A stretch of DNA of 64,000 nt from CAZMNY01 sp964567745 (GCA_964567745.1 CAZMNY010000040.1:15963-79962); one strand, 5' to 3'; shown: positions 25,301-35,400, numbered from the stretch's first letter. Notes: generated from the sequence alone by a model not told the origin. A program made the numbers and translations.

Positions 25301-26972
25301 TGAGTGTTTCGTGAGTGTCTTGATAGCCGAAGCCGTCGAGCAGAATCTGGGGATCCGAATCGGGTCGATCGTCGCCGTCCTTGTCTGGGATGAACATCAG
25401 ATACGGCGCCGCTCCGACCCACACGCCGCCGAATCCGACCTCGAGTCCGCTAATCAGATTCAATCCATCGGCGAATACTTTGCGGCGGTCGAGTGAACCG
25501 TTTCCGTCGCTGTCTTCCAGAATGATGATCTTGTCTTTGCCTTCGCCCTCAGGCGCACGGATCGGATACGTGTGCGCTTCGGCAACCCAGAGTCGGCCAC
25601 GTTCGTCATAGGCCATCGCGACTGGCTGGTGCACCAGCGGTTCTCCCGCTGCGAGTTCAACTCGAAAGCCGGGCGGCGCCGTCATTTGCTTCGCCGCTTC
25701 TTCCGGCTGCAAGCCGTTCTTGAGCTCGCGCCGCGGCTTGGGCTCCCACGACTCCCAAGTTTCGCGATCGACTTTCTTACTCGAGTGCATGAGAACATGA
25801 CACCCTTTCATACCACCGGCAAGAATGTCGAGAGAGCCGTCTTTGTCGAGGTCGCCAACGGTAACTTGCCGGCCGATGCCCGCGATCCCATCGGCGCGGT
25901 GCGGCGCCCAGCGAACGCCAGCGTCTGTACGCTCCAACTTAAACCAATAGACGACGGCGCCCGCATCCCACAACGGACTCTGCTTATGGTGAGACCAATA
26001 TGTCTTGCCAGTGACGATGTCTCTTAGACCGTCGCCATCGATGTCGGCCATGGCAACGCTATGCAATTCGGTGAAGACAAGTCCGTAGCGGTTTTCATCG
26101 GGCTTTTCGCCCATGATCAGATGCTTCTTAAAGTCAATCTCGCCTGCATCATTTGGAACTTGCTCGAACCAAGCGAGTCCGTAGTCGTGCGCCGCCAAGC
26201 TGGTGATGACATCGCCATCGCCATCGCCGTCGACATCGTAGACGTGCATCTCCGCGCCGCCTCGCTTGGTGAAGACGTACGTGTGGAACGCCCAAGGGCC
26301 ACCCAGATTGTCGGGCTGCTTGAACCAACCGCCGCTTGTCAGAATGTCCTGTTTGCCATCGCCATCGATGTCGCCGACGCCGAGCCCATGTCCGAATCGA
26401 GTCGGCGCCACTTTCTCGCTGATCGGCTGAAACCGCCACGTCTTCAACGCACTCGGACCACGTTTGAAATGGGCGTAGCCAAATCGACCATCACGAGTGC
26501 AAACGAGCTCGGGCGCGTCATCGCCCACCAAGTCGACGAAATGAGGGGACTCATTGGATACCCAATCAAACACTTCGTGCTTGGGCCAGTGGCCCTCGTC
26601 TTTCGTGTTGTGATAAACGTAGGCCGGCGTGCCAGGGAAACCGGCTGTGAGCACATCGTTGCGCCCGTCGCCGTCGAAATCGTAAACCCAAGAGAAGAAG
26701 TTGTCCGCGTATCGATTTCGGTTTTGCGGCTTCGGAGCGTAAATCTCATGCGACTTCTTAAACTCAGGTCCTTCAAACCAATACGGACCGTGCACCACAT
26801 CGTTTTCGCCATCGCCGTTCACGTCGCCAAATGAAACGCCCTCGCTGTAATACTCCGATGTGAGTTCTTGGCGATGAAACTCGTGGAGAAAGTAGTCTTC
26901 CGCGATGGCGTCCGCCGCCAGGCCGGAAAGCAAGGCGACACTAAGCAAGAAACGTAATCGTGGAAAATGCAT
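22359..26972 (-). CDS. Giant secreted PVC-type dehydrogenase/cytochrome c protein with N-terminal FG-GAP repeats
   Basis: 1537 aa from the ATG at 26972 (GAGG 5 bases upstream; signal peptide at residues 1-24). Residues ~30-400: FG-GAP/VCBS beta-propeller repeats with calcium-type loops (DVNGDGEND, DFDGDGRND, DIDGDGKQD, DVDGDGDGD, DLDKDGSLD). Residues ~430-830: a PQQ-like sugar-dehydrogenase propeller typical of PVC 'membrane-bound dehydrogenase' proteins ('MAYDERGRLWVAEAHTYP', 'GLEVGFGGVWVGAAPYLMF'). Residues ~870-1240: HEAT-like helices. Residues ~1245-1390: a cytochrome c domain with CASCH at about residue 1256. The C-terminal ~150 residues look like a beta-sandwich carbohydrate-binding module. 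Probably an extracytoplasmic sugar oxidation or binding function; the substrate is unknown. Confidence 0.9.
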   Translation of the reverse strand: MHFPRLRFLLSVALLSGLAADAIAEDYFLHEFHRQELTSEYYSEGVSFGDVNGDGENDVVHGPYWFEGPEFKKSHEIYAPKPQNRNRYADNFFSWVYDFDGDGRNDVLTAGFPGTPAYVYHNTKDEGHWPKHEVFDWVSNESPHFVDLVGDDAPELVCTRDGRFGYAHFKRGPSALKTWRFQPISEKVAPTRFGHGLGVGDIDGDGKQDILTSGGWFKQPDNLGGPWAFHTYVFTKRGGAEMHVYDVDGDGDGDVITSLAAHDYGLAWFEQVPNDAGEIDFKKHLIMGEKPDENRYGLVFTELHSVAMADIDGDGLRDIVTGKTYWSHHKQSPLWDAGAVVYWFKLERTDAGVRWAPHRADGIAGIGRQVTVGDLDKDGSLDILAGGMKGCHVLMHSSKKVDRETWESWEPKPRRELKNGLQPEEAAKQMTAPPGFRVELAAGEPLVHQPVAMAYDERGRLWVAEAHTYPIRAPEGEGKDKIIILEDSDGNGSLDRRKVFADGLNLISGLEVGFGGVWVGAAPYLMFIPDKDGDDRPDSDPQILLDGFGYQDTHETLNAFIWGPDGWLYGCHGVFTHSKVGKPGTADDKRVPVNAAVWRYHPLRHEFDVFARGTSNPWGVDFNDRGQSFITACVIPHLWHIVQGGRYHRQGGQHFNPYLYDDIKTIADHAHYVGNIRDHAWWGHEPAVPSNTSAAGGGHAHCGAMIYLGDNWPDRYRNQIFMNNIHGNRVNNDTLARRGSGYVGSHGPDFLFANDRWFRGINMRYGPDGSVLLIDWYDKNACHRRNPEIWDRTNGRVYRVTYGERNSVEVDLNKMTDNELVGIHTHKNEWFVRSARKVLMHRGAGKSVQTQLRELVQSELSTPVRLRALWTLHALGEFDELLANQLLRDGDEFVRAWTIQLQLEDSTISSELHEQLIALSERDESAVVRLYLTSAAQRLNHQQRWPILERLAMREEDAEDHNLPLMIWYGVEPLVVEDAKRALALAARTPIPRVREFVIRRAASEPASLEQLVQSLSKGTDASWTESVLAEMSRSFEGRVGVKMPEAWSEAYQGLLKNADEKIRNQADALAVVFGDERIFPRLRSVLADSNESATKRLQSLGILVRGRDKLAAPSLLAALDTDQLRSPSLKALAAFEDPRIPTSILKRYGQLTSAQKSDAINTLAARPVFAHAMLDAVEAGQIPTTDLHAYHVRQLTGFKDAKLAERIRKAWGQIRESSVEKKAKIESLKSRLGRRSMAAADVSHGRQLFDKTCASCHTLFGVGGKVGPDITGSNRANLEYILSNVVDPSAVLGKDYRMTKLALDDGRVVSGLVQLETDSALTIRTINDTVVVPRARIEERSLSELSMMPERLLESLSPSEIRDLVAYLASPTQVSLKGPKSPIDPKTKRVPNALEAEKLKIIGKTGGSARSQAMGGLRDDAWSAEDHLWWTGAQPKQSLTLEVPVDADDDYQVQLVLTRARDYGIVQLSLNGTKLGGPIDLYDPKVITTGVIQYDNISLKKGPAKLQVEILGANPKAVKSYMVGIDFIRLIKQKKK

Positions 26973-27083
26973 TTTTGCCTCGGTGGGGGCATGAGCAACG
27001 GATGCCAAGCAAGTCTCGGAAAGTCGCTCCAATATACTCTGCGGCCATGCCACATGGTATTCGGTTCGTACCGAGATCAGTCG

Positions 27084-27093
27084 GGGGGGGGGT
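27084..27093 (+). repeat. Run of ten G upstream of the giant dehydrogenase gene
   Basis: A mononucleotide G tract (C tract on the coding strand of the minus-strand gene) lies 112 bases upstream of the ATG at 26972, in the 264-base gap to fliS. Such tracts can change length by replication slippage. No other homopolymer of this size was noticed in the window. Confidence 0.6.
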
Positions 27094-27236
27094 GGAGCTC
27101 ACAAGAGCTTGCGAGAAATGGCGAGCAAGAGACTACCGGCGAGGCGCGCAGGGCGGCACGGGGACGACGATGAGCGTTCGCGTTCGAACAGAGCGTCGCG
27201 GTTGATTCTCGAAACCATTCGTCTCCGCGACGCCGA

Positions 27237-27761
27237 TCAGGCTTCGATGGAGAAGCCGCCGGACTCGGTGCCCGCATTCGCCGCGCCGTTGGCCGGATGG
27301 GGCGAGTGCGGACGTGGCGGAATGGCAGGCGTTGTGGCGACAATCTCCTGAGGCTGCGCGTTTCTCATTTCGGCCGGGTCGGGCGCATCGGGAAATTTCT
27401 CGCACAGTTGCCGCCAAGTCTCTCGTTCGACTGTGAGAATCTCCGTGATCTCGCGAAGAGGAGCTCGGTCACCACGCAGCTGCGATTCTGTCAGTTGCTG
27501 AAAGATGAACAAGTACAAACTGGCGACTTGTTGGTTCGGCCCCTGTTCTTCATCTTTGACCGACGAAAGCAATTCGGCGACGATGTTTCTCGCACGGGTC
27601 AAACTCTCGCTGACCATCGCCCGGTCGATCGGTTCCGAGTCGTATCCAGCTTCGGCTCGATACAAGAAGCGAAGTGCGCCTTCGATGAGCATTAAGCGAA
27701 GTTTCTGCGGCGTTGCCGTCAAGACTTGCGATTCTAAGTAGGCGGCGCGTGGATCCTGCAC
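27237..27761 (-). CDS. fliS: Flagellin export chaperone FliS
   Basis: 174 aa from the GTG at 27761, with GGAGAG 5 bases upstream. The protein then starts 'VQDPRAAYLESQVLTATPQKL', matching the FliS N-terminal pattern. FliS binds the C-terminal helix of flagellin and prevents early polymerisation. The four-helix core occupies residues 1-125 ('RLMLIEGALRFL', 'RARNIVAELLSSV', 'LYLFIFQQLTES'). A ~45-residue Pro/Ala-rich tail is an extension beyond the usual ~130 aa. It is separated by 121 bases from the glycosyltransferase gene upstream. Confidence 0.92.
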   Translation of the reverse strand: MQDPRAAYLESQVLTATPQKLRLMLIEGALRFLYRAEAGYDSEPIDRAMVSESLTRARNIVAELLSSVKDEEQGPNQQVASLYLFIFQQLTESQLRGDRAPLREITEILTVERETWRQLCEKFPDAPDPAEMRNAQPQEIVATTPAIPPRPHSPHPANGAANAGTESGGFSIEA

Positions 27762-27882
27762 GTGGACTCTCCAATGGAATCGAGTGGTGGCGATCAACAG
27801 TATCGACACGCCGAATTAGGGAGAATCACCAAAGGCCAACTAACGCAACCTGTGCGGGTTGTAGCGAATGTCCGAGCTTCGC

Positions 27883-30543
27883 CTACGAATCCGCGTTTCG
27901 CGTTGCCGCCCAAACGAGAAACTGCTCAAACTCGGAGATAGCGGCCGACTCTTCAAACAAAGCATCGCTTCGCTGGCTCAGCTCATCGCCAACATGCCGA
28001 CGTAAAGCCGAATCTCGACCGAGCTGAATTGCCTTCTCGACGTAGCTGTCGACGTCAGCCACGACACACGCTTGATACTCAAGCTTGTTGTACATCCCCA
28101 ACGCAACTCGCCCTCGCATTAACTCAGCGGGCCGAGTCACCAGAGGCGTGCCTGTCGACAGCGTCAAGTAGTTCGACCGACCACCGCCGAAATGCAACGG
28201 GTCCAGCATAATGTCAACGGCCTCGAGCAATCCGTAGAAATCTTGACCGCTGAGCCGAGGCAAGAAGACAATCCGATCAACATGCCTCACCGTCCGAGCG
28301 AACCGCTGCCTCAGACGCTCAGTCCAGTTGGGCTGGTTGCCTTCGATCAAGACAACATGTGCGGCGCGATCCCGATCCAAAATGCGATCGAAAACAACGT
28401 CCATGTCAGGGTGAATCTTGAACAGCGACTGAGGGCAACCGTAGAGCGCGCCCGACTCAGGCAACCCAAGTTCGCACCGGCTATTGAACTCATTTGGCGG
28501 CGAGGGTCGAAAGTAGTAGGCGGGCAAGGACTTCAACCGGATCAATTCCTCGGAGTAGTGCGAGTCGGCTTCGTCACTCTCGAGCAGTTCACTCGACAGG
28601 AAATAGTCGATGGAAGGCATGCCCGTTGTTACAGGGTGTCCCCACATGACACATTGAACCGGAGCAAGCCTCATCCGAGCGACAATGTTGGTCAGCGGGT
28701 CCATTCCAATTTCCGGGTAGACCAGCACGTCGATATCCTCAGCAGCAACAGTGGCAGCAAGTTGGCGCGCGTCGTTGGGCAAGACGCGGAACTCGTCCGT
28801 GTTGGCTTGGAACCAGGGGTGGCCATCGTCGAGCGCCAGTGTCACAGTGCGGAATCGGTCGTTATCGAGCAACGCCATCAATCCGCCGGTCAACATGCCA
28901 ACCGTATGGTCGGTCAGATATCGTGTGAGGAAACCAACTCGAAGCGGTCGGCTGAGATCGCATTTTCTACCCTGAGTCGCGTCAATCGTTCGCCAAAGGG
29001 CAGCCACGTCAGTTTGGATGTCTCGATCGTTACGTCCCTGGTATGCCAAATAGAAGAGTGTGTCCGTCGCATGTTCAAACGGATTCAGCTGCATGCCAAG
29101 CCGGCTCATTTCCGCGATTGTTTCGATCAGTTCTTCGCGAGTCCTCTCGATATGGCCGAGGTCGTCGTAGATTACGGGAAGCGCAGACGCTCGATGAAGA
29201 CGGTGCACGGTATTGGTTGGACTGGCGTCAATCGCGCGTTGAAAGTAGGCCGCGGCATTCTCGGTCAAGCCCCGTCGAAATGAACTCATCCCCAACTCGG
29301 CGAGCGGCTGATCGTCGCCAGGCCGTAGGCGCAATGCCGCACGGAAACAACGATCGGCCTCGACATAGTCTTTCCGCCTCGTGTGCAGCCGTCCTTCTTT
29401 CATCCAGATCATGTGCGCGGAGTCATTGATTTCAATCGCGTCTTGGTAACACTTGATTGCGGCTTCGAGACGTCCTTGCCTAACATGTAAATCGGCAAGG
29501 TTTTCGATCGCAGGCGTGAACGTTGGCGCCAAAGCACGCACTTTCTCAAAACACGCCTGCGCCTCGTCGTCGCAGCCGAGCCGAACTTGGCAGGCGCCCA
29601 GGTTGTTCCAGGTGTCGACGTGGTCCGGCCGCAATTCAAGTGACTTAAGATACGCCTGGGCAGCGGCCTCTTGGCTCCCCATCTCTAAACAGACGTTCCC
29701 GATGCACAAGGCAAAATCCGCATTCTCGGGCCGTTTGCCTGCCGCCCTCTGAAACCACGTGAGCGCCTCTTCGAGTCGCCCGAGGCGTTGTGAAATCTGG
29801 CCAAGGTTGCACATCGCGTCGACGTGATTCGGATCGACACCAATCGCACTCTCAATCGAATCGAACGCTTGATCCAACCGGCCGAGTTGCTTGAGAGCCA
29901 CGCCGCGGTTGTAGAGTGCTGCGGCGAAGCGTGGCTGAATCTGCAAAGCATCGTTGTAGGATTGGACTGCTTGTTCGAACTTGCCGAGTCGGTGCGATGC
30001 ATTGGCCAAATTGTTATGAGTCTCGCACATCTGGGGTTGGATTCGAACGGCCAACCGGAAGCTCGCCTCCGCTCGCACAAAATCCTGTTCGCGAAACATC
30101 TCCACGCCAAAACCAAGCTGGTCGCCGCAGCTGGCCAAGCCTAACTCGACGGCTCGTTCGACGTCCGCCTCTGCGCCTGGAAGATCACCGAGCCCAAGCC
30201 GAACCAAACTCAGACCGCTGTGCGCCGCAGCCGAGTGGTCGCGGCTCGACGCCGCTTGCTCAAGAAAATCACGAGCCTCAGAAAACCGTCGTCTGCGCAA
30301 CGCCGCCATGCCGATTTCTAGCGACTGAGCCGAGTCGGCCGAATCTTCGACAGCCACATCAAGACGTTGCGGATTCGCCTGCGCCGCCTTGAGGCGAGTT
30401 GCACGCGATGGTGCGGCTGACATTGAGCTAACGGCGAGACCGGCGGCGGGCGTTTCCGCTGAGCGGTCGAGAAGACGTTTGACCGCACCACTCGATGGTC
30501 CGGATTTGCGATTCCTGCGTTGTCGCTGCGATTTCTTATTCAC
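27883..30543 (-). CDS. TPR protein with O-GlcNAc transferase-like (GT41/SPINDLY) C-terminal domain
   Basis: 886 aa from the GTG at 30543 (GAGGGG 9 bases upstream); a TTG at 30552 is the alternative. A basic N-terminal segment is followed by about nine TPR units (residues ~85-470; e.g. 'NLANASHRLGKFEQAVQSYNDAL', 'NLGACQVRLGCDDEAQACFEKV', shortened here by helix). Residues ~535-880 carry the GT41-type catalytic region: 'LRVGFLTRYLTDHTVGML', 'VQCVMWGHPVTTGMPSIDYF', 'DPLHFGGGRSNYLTLSTGTP'. The family transfers sugar to Ser/Thr. Its place between fliS and fliD points to glycosylation of flagellin or other filament proteins. Confidence 0.88.
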   Translation of the reverse strand: MNKKSQRQRRNRKSGPSSGAVKRLLDRSAETPAAGLAVSSMSAAPSRATRLKAAQANPQRLDVAVEDSADSAQSLEIGMAALRRRRFSEARDFLEQAASSRDHSAAAHSGLSLVRLGLGDLPGAEADVERAVELGLASCGDQLGFGVEMFREQDFVRAEASFRLAVRIQPQMCETHNNLANASHRLGKFEQAVQSYNDALQIQPRFAAALYNRGVALKQLGRLDQAFDSIESAIGVDPNHVDAMCNLGQISQRLGRLEEALTWFQRAAGKRPENADFALCIGNVCLEMGSQEAAAQAYLKSLELRPDHVDTWNNLGACQVRLGCDDEAQACFEKVRALAPTFTPAIENLADLHVRQGRLEAAIKCYQDAIEINDSAHMIWMKEGRLHTRRKDYVEADRCFRAALRLRPGDDQPLAELGMSSFRRGLTENAAAYFQRAIDASPTNTVHRLHRASALPVIYDDLGHIERTREELIETIAEMSRLGMQLNPFEHATDTLFYLAYQGRNDRDIQTDVAALWRTIDATQGRKCDLSRPLRVGFLTRYLTDHTVGMLTGGLMALLDNDRFRTVTLALDDGHPWFQANTDEFRVLPNDARQLAATVAAEDIDVLVYPEIGMDPLTNIVARMRLAPVQCVMWGHPVTTGMPSIDYFLSSELLESDEADSHYSEELIRLKSLPAYYFRPSPPNEFNSRCELGLPESGALYGCPQSLFKIHPDMDVVFDRILDRDRAAHVVLIEGNQPNWTERLRQRFARTVRHVDRIVFLPRLSGQDFYGLLEAVDIMLDPLHFGGGRSNYLTLSTGTPLVTRPAELMRGRVALGMYNKLEYQACVVADVDSYVEKAIQLGRDSALRRHVGDELSQRSDALFEESAAISEFEQFLVWAATRNADS

Positions 30544-30744
30544 CTCGCCCAACCCCTCGTGTCGATGAAACTATTCTGTCCCCCTCTACGCATCATCGAC
30601 CGTGCCAACTTAACGAGATAAGAAGATCGGTCGCGAGTCTCGACGCTCTCCGAAAAACACGCCCAAACGGAGTGTTAGTTTGGACTGGTCAGGCGGACTT
30701 TACGACTTGGCGAATTACGACATCAAGACCTCCACAGCCAACCA

Positions 30745-32388
30745 ATGCCACAACAACAATCTGCGACGTTCACGCCCCCTATCCCAGCCGTCACCGCATC
30801 GACGGACCTTATCGACCAGCTCTTGGCGGCAGGCGTCGATGCTCTACGCAAAAATCGACTCGATGAGGCCGAGCTTGCCTTGACGCGAATCGCCGAATGT
30901 ACGCCGGGCCATTTTGACGCTTGTCAGTTGATGGGCGTGTTGAAGCATCAACGCGGCGAATACGAGCAAGCTATTGACTGGATGCGTCGTGCGCTAAAAA
31001 CGAGAAGCGGCAACGCCGCCGTTCACAACAACCTAGGAACCTCGTTGGCCGCGTTAGGATTGAACGAACAAGCTGCTGTCGAATACGCACGCGCCATTGA
31101 GATCGAACCCAACAGCGTTTCGTTCCGGCGGAATCTAGCGAATGTCTATGTTTCGCTGAAGAAGATGCAGCTGGCGAAGGAGCAAATCGAAGCCGCACTT
31201 GCCCAGTCACCCGCCGATCCCGAACTTCAACGAGCTCTAGCCGGCCTTACAAAACGTACGGGCTCGCCCGCGAATGAAGCACCAACGTCCGATCGCAGTG
31301 ACGACAATTCCTCATCGCACAACACCAAATCAGCCAGCACGCAGGAAGGCGCAGTCGCCGACATCAACGTTTTGAAACAGCATCTTGTTTCAGCTACAGA
31401 TGACCAACAACGCCGCACGCTCCTCTTCAGTCTGGCACGGACATACGATCGCCAGGAGCAGTACAACGAGGCCTACCGAACCCTGCTCGAAGCGAATCAA
31501 CTTGCCGCAGAGCTAGATCGAAATTCCGTCGACGCCCAATCGTACTTGGACGACATAGCCGCCCATCGCGGAGTCGCTCAGCTCCTGCCGGCACACCGAC
31601 CTGGGACGAGTGAGGACTTGCCTGAGGCTCGTTCTATCTCATTCGTGGTGGGCTTTCCTCGCTGCGGCACGACCTTGCTTTCGCAGATGCTCGACGCTCA
31701 TCCGCAACTGACGACCCTGCAAGAAGCCCCAATGCTCGAGTCGTTGCGGAGTGACGTACTTTGCCTCCCGGCGGGGTATCCGCAGGCACTGGGAGGGCTT
31801 TCCAATGTTGAACGTCGCGAATTGCAGTCGGCCTATTTCCGCGAAGCGGCGAAACACACCGACAGCCCGACGACAAAACCTCTCGTCGATATTTCTGCGA
31901 CTCATCTACGTTACGTGCCGCTAATTCGATCCGTGTTTCCCAACTCGAAGCTTTTCATGATCGTCCGCCATCCTGCGGACGTTTGCTTGAGTTGCTTGAT
32001 GCAGGATTTCAAACCCAACAGCATGGTCGCGCATTTCTACGCACCCGAATCGGCCGCAATCGCTTTCCGTGACACCATGGAGTTGACGGAATCGTATAGC
32101 GCGATTTGCGAAGCGGTCTCGAACCCAATTCGTTACGAACGACTCGTGGCCGAGCCACGGTCCGTCTTGAGCGACATTTGCGGGGACCTACGCTGCGAAT
32201 TTGATGAGGCCATGCTCGACTTCCACAACCGAGCGAGACGCAAAGCAGTTGCCACTGCGAGCCGCGATCAAGTGACTCAGCCCCTCTATCAATCGGCCGT
32301 AGACCGTTGGCGCCGCTATGAAGCACACCTGGCACCAATTCTACCAACGCTTCGACCTTGGATTGAGCGTTTCGGCTACGAGGCGTGA
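30745..32388 (+). CDS. TPR-repeat sulfotransferase family protein
   Basis: 547 aa. The N-terminal half has TPR units (residues ~20-165: 'GVDALRKNRLDEAELALTRI', 'GTSLAALGLNEQAAVEYARA', 'NVYVSLKKMQLAKEQIEAA'), then a Ser/Asn-rich linker and another TPR-like pair. The C-terminal sulfotransferase domain begins at about residue 297 with the 5'-phosphosulfate loop of PAPS-binding enzymes, 'VVGFPRCGTTLLSQMLDAHP'. The 3'-phosphate-binding element is 'KLFMIVRHPADVCLSCLMQDF'. It runs divergently from the glycosyltransferase gene and convergently to fliD. Sulfation of a filament glycan or tyrosine is a plausible role, inferred from position only. Confidence 0.88.
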   Translation: MPQQQSATFTPPIPAVTASTDLIDQLLAAGVDALRKNRLDEAELALTRIAECTPGHFDACQLMGVLKHQRGEYEQAIDWMRRALKTRSGNAAVHNNLGTSLAALGLNEQAAVEYARAIEIEPNSVSFRRNLANVYVSLKKMQLAKEQIEAALAQSPADPELQRALAGLTKRTGSPANEAPTSDRSDDNSSSHNTKSASTQEGAVADINVLKQHLVSATDDQQRRTLLFSLARTYDRQEQYNEAYRTLLEANQLAAELDRNSVDAQSYLDDIAAHRGVAQLLPAHRPGTSEDLPEARSISFVVGFPRCGTTLLSQMLDAHPQLTTLQEAPMLESLRSDVLCLPAGYPQALGGLSNVERRELQSAYFREAAKHTDSPTTKPLVDISATHLRYVPLIRSVFPNSKLFMIVRHPADVCLSCLMQDFKPNSMVAHFYAPESAAIAFRDTMELTESYSAICEAVSNPIRYERLVAEPRSVLSDICGDLRCEFDEAMLDFHNRARRKAVATASRDQVTQPLYQSAVDRWRRYEAHLAPILPTLRPWIERFGYEA

Positions 32389-32448
32389 GAGCGTCTGTCA
32401 TGAATGCTCGAGAACGCGGCGTCGCGGAAGGCTGCGAGTGGCGGTTTA

Positions 32449-35400
32449 CTAACTTGACGTTAACGGCGGCAAGGCCGTGATGGCCGAAATCGCAGTCATA
32501 TTGTTTTGCAGTTTCGCAATCGCGTTTTCAAGGTCGAAGAAAGTCTTGAGCAATGAGCCTCGTTCGACTTCCAGTCGCTCGCTGAGGAACTGAATCCGTT
32601 TGTTACCGGAATCGATCTTTGCCTGCAACGCTTGATTTCGGTTGCCGAGCAGCGAGTTGTCGATGCCCGCGAGGCGTTCGAAAGCTGCATTCGCTTTTGC
32701 CGCGAATCCCGTGGTCTCTTTCGTGAAGAACTCTTTGACTTGATCGCGGTCGCGGAGAAAGCGATCTTGAAGTTGTTCTTCGTCCAGGGACAGCTTTCCG
32801 TCGTCACCAACCTCAAATCCCAGCTCGGCTAGCGAGCGAAACTTGCCAAGTCCGAAATGGCGGTCCGTTGCAAGGTCAGCAATTGCGGATTCAACGCGCA
32901 GCACTTCGCTTGTCCCGAAAAGCACGCCAGTTGAGTTATCGATTTCGCTGAAGAACGTGTACTCATCAAGCTTGTCGATTAGCGCGTTGTACTGGTTTAC
33001 GAACAGGTTCGCGTCGCGGAGCAGACCGTCGTCGGTCGATTTGATACTGACGTCAACAGGCGATGTCGTTGCGCCTTCTAATGTAATCTGAACGCCGTCG
33101 ATCACGTTGTCGAATACGTTGGTCGTCGATGAGGCGAGCACGCCGGCGCCGGAGCTCTCGGCGCCGAGGAGCAACAGAGCGTCTTGGGCTTTGGCGACTT
33201 CTTGAAGATCAAACCCAGCCGCCGAGGAATCGACGAGCAACTCGCCAGCCGACCCAGTCGTCCCGCTGACAAGCGAGAGTCGAAACGGCTTTGAACCGGC
33301 GCCTTCGTTAATGATCGACGCGCTAACATTGGCGTCGAGCGCATTGATTTTATCAACCAAATCCTGAAGCGTATCGTCGCTATCGATCTCGATTCGATTT
33401 GTCGTGGCGCCTTCAATCACTTCCGTCGGAGTGCCGCTTATCGTCTTCGTCGTCGATTCGCCGGCAATATCGAGGTCGGCCGCCGCGACACCCGAGCCGC
33501 TGTCCGTGATTTTGATCTTTCCGCTGCCGCCAACGGTGTCGACGATGGCAATGCCATCTCCCGAATCGTTGATTCGAGCTTCCACTCCAATACTCAGGGC
33601 GTTGATCGCATCGATGACATCGCCCGCAGTCTCGGGTTCGAGGACCGAGAGGTTGACGGCTGCGGTTTGGCCGTTCGTGTCCGTGAGCGTGAATGATCCG
33701 TTGGAGACGCCCTGCCCTCCGTTGAGCGAATCAAGCTTGATATCTTCGTGGAAGACTTGCAGGTCAAGGGAACCGCTATTGACGGACGAATCGCTTGAGT
33801 TGGCGACGATCTGCAAAGCGGTCGCCGTGTTTGTCGCGTCGCCGTTGGTCATAATGAACGCTCCGCTTCCGCCCGACTCGTCTTCGATCAAGATTCCGTT
33901 GCGTGCGTCATTCACTCGAGCTGAAACCTGAACTCCAGCGGCATTAATTGCATCGATCACATCAGCGAGAGTTTCTGCCGAGGACAGATCGACCGATGCG
34001 TTCGCCCCAGCTCGGTCGGTTATCGATAAAGCACCGAGCGAGCCAAGGCCCTGCCCGCCATTGAGGCTGCTCAGCAGCGATGACTTGAGGCCGCCGATCA
34101 GTCGAGTTCCCGTTTCGACTCCACTGCCGCTCAGCGCGATGCCGAGGTCTTCGGCTGTGGATCCGCCAAACAGACTTGTGATCTCAAAGGCACTTGCGCC
34201 CGATGTCTTGTCCTCGAACTCGAGCCGTAATCCATCCGAGCTAATCCGCGCTTCGAGTTTCGCTGGATCCACCTCGTTGAGTTTTCGTAGGAGGTCACCG
34301 ACGGTCGGGTTGTTCGGCGCGGCAACTGCGGCACCACCCGTTGTTACCGCGATGTCGGTCGTATCGATCAAGCCCGTCCCCGCACCGTCGCTCTGCGCGG
34401 TGAACAGCAAGCTTGCCGTCGGATCGCCAGCCAGTGCGGTGACGACGTCGCCGGCGGTCGTCGCACCGGCATCGATGTTGAACGTAAGCATCTTGTTGTC
34501 GGGATCCGAGTCGTCGTAGACAACCGTCTCTGAGCCTTGCGTTACCGAGACATCGTCCACAAATCGAATGTTGACGCCATCGTAGTCGCCGCCAGTTGAA
34601 ACCGCGGTGAATGTGACCGACGCGTCGATGCCGTTGGTCGCGGTTGTGGTTCCAGTCGCTTTACCGGCGGCGCTGGCGAAGTCGCCGAAGTCCACCGACA
34701 ACGTCGAACCATCGGCCAACGAGACTTGGATGTCGTCTAAATCTTGGTTGAATCGAATTCCGCTACGGTCGTTGAGTTGGCTCAGGACCAAGTCGTCGAA
34801 GATCGAGACAAGATTGGTTCCAGTCGCCTCAGCCGAAGCCGTGTTGATGCCGGCCAGGCCCAAATCGCTTGCCGTGTTCCCCAGCGCAACCTCGTCGACT
34901 CGAAGATTGCCGGGGCCGGAAGTTGAGTCCGTCAGTTTGATCGATCCGCCGCTAACGCTGGCTTGGACGCCAAGTCCATCGGCCGAATTGATCGTGTTGA
35001 TGACATCATCAATTGATCGAGCGTAGCGCAGGTCAATCGTCGCGCTCTCGCTGTCGCGGTCGGTAATCTTGATTTGGCCTCGCTGAACGCCGAGTCCGTT
35101 GTTGAGGTCGGCCAAGTCGGCGCCTCGGTCCACAAACCCGCCAGTACGAAAAGTAAAGGCGCCGGGGCCGAGCGCTTCGTCAACGCTTGAGAATCCGTTG
35201 CTCAAGAACTGTTGGGCGGACGCTTGGCGAACAGGAGTAAATTGGTACGAGCCGGACTGAGGCTCGCCCGTCTTGACAACCGACAGGATCGACGAGTCCG
35301 AGCTGGAGACGGCTTTTTCCGAGAAGATGTTATCCGCGCCGAACTTGTCCGAGGCCAACTGAAGGCCGATGATGCTGGCCATCAGGTCATTGAAGGCGAC

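Noticed and set aside
24426..25496. 356-codon plus-strand frame
   Set aside because: Antisense shadow of the giant dehydrogenase gene, which has clear domains on the minus strand.
28192..29283. 363-codon plus-strand frame
   Set aside because: Antisense to the TPR/GT41 gene; no family resemblance and no start signal.
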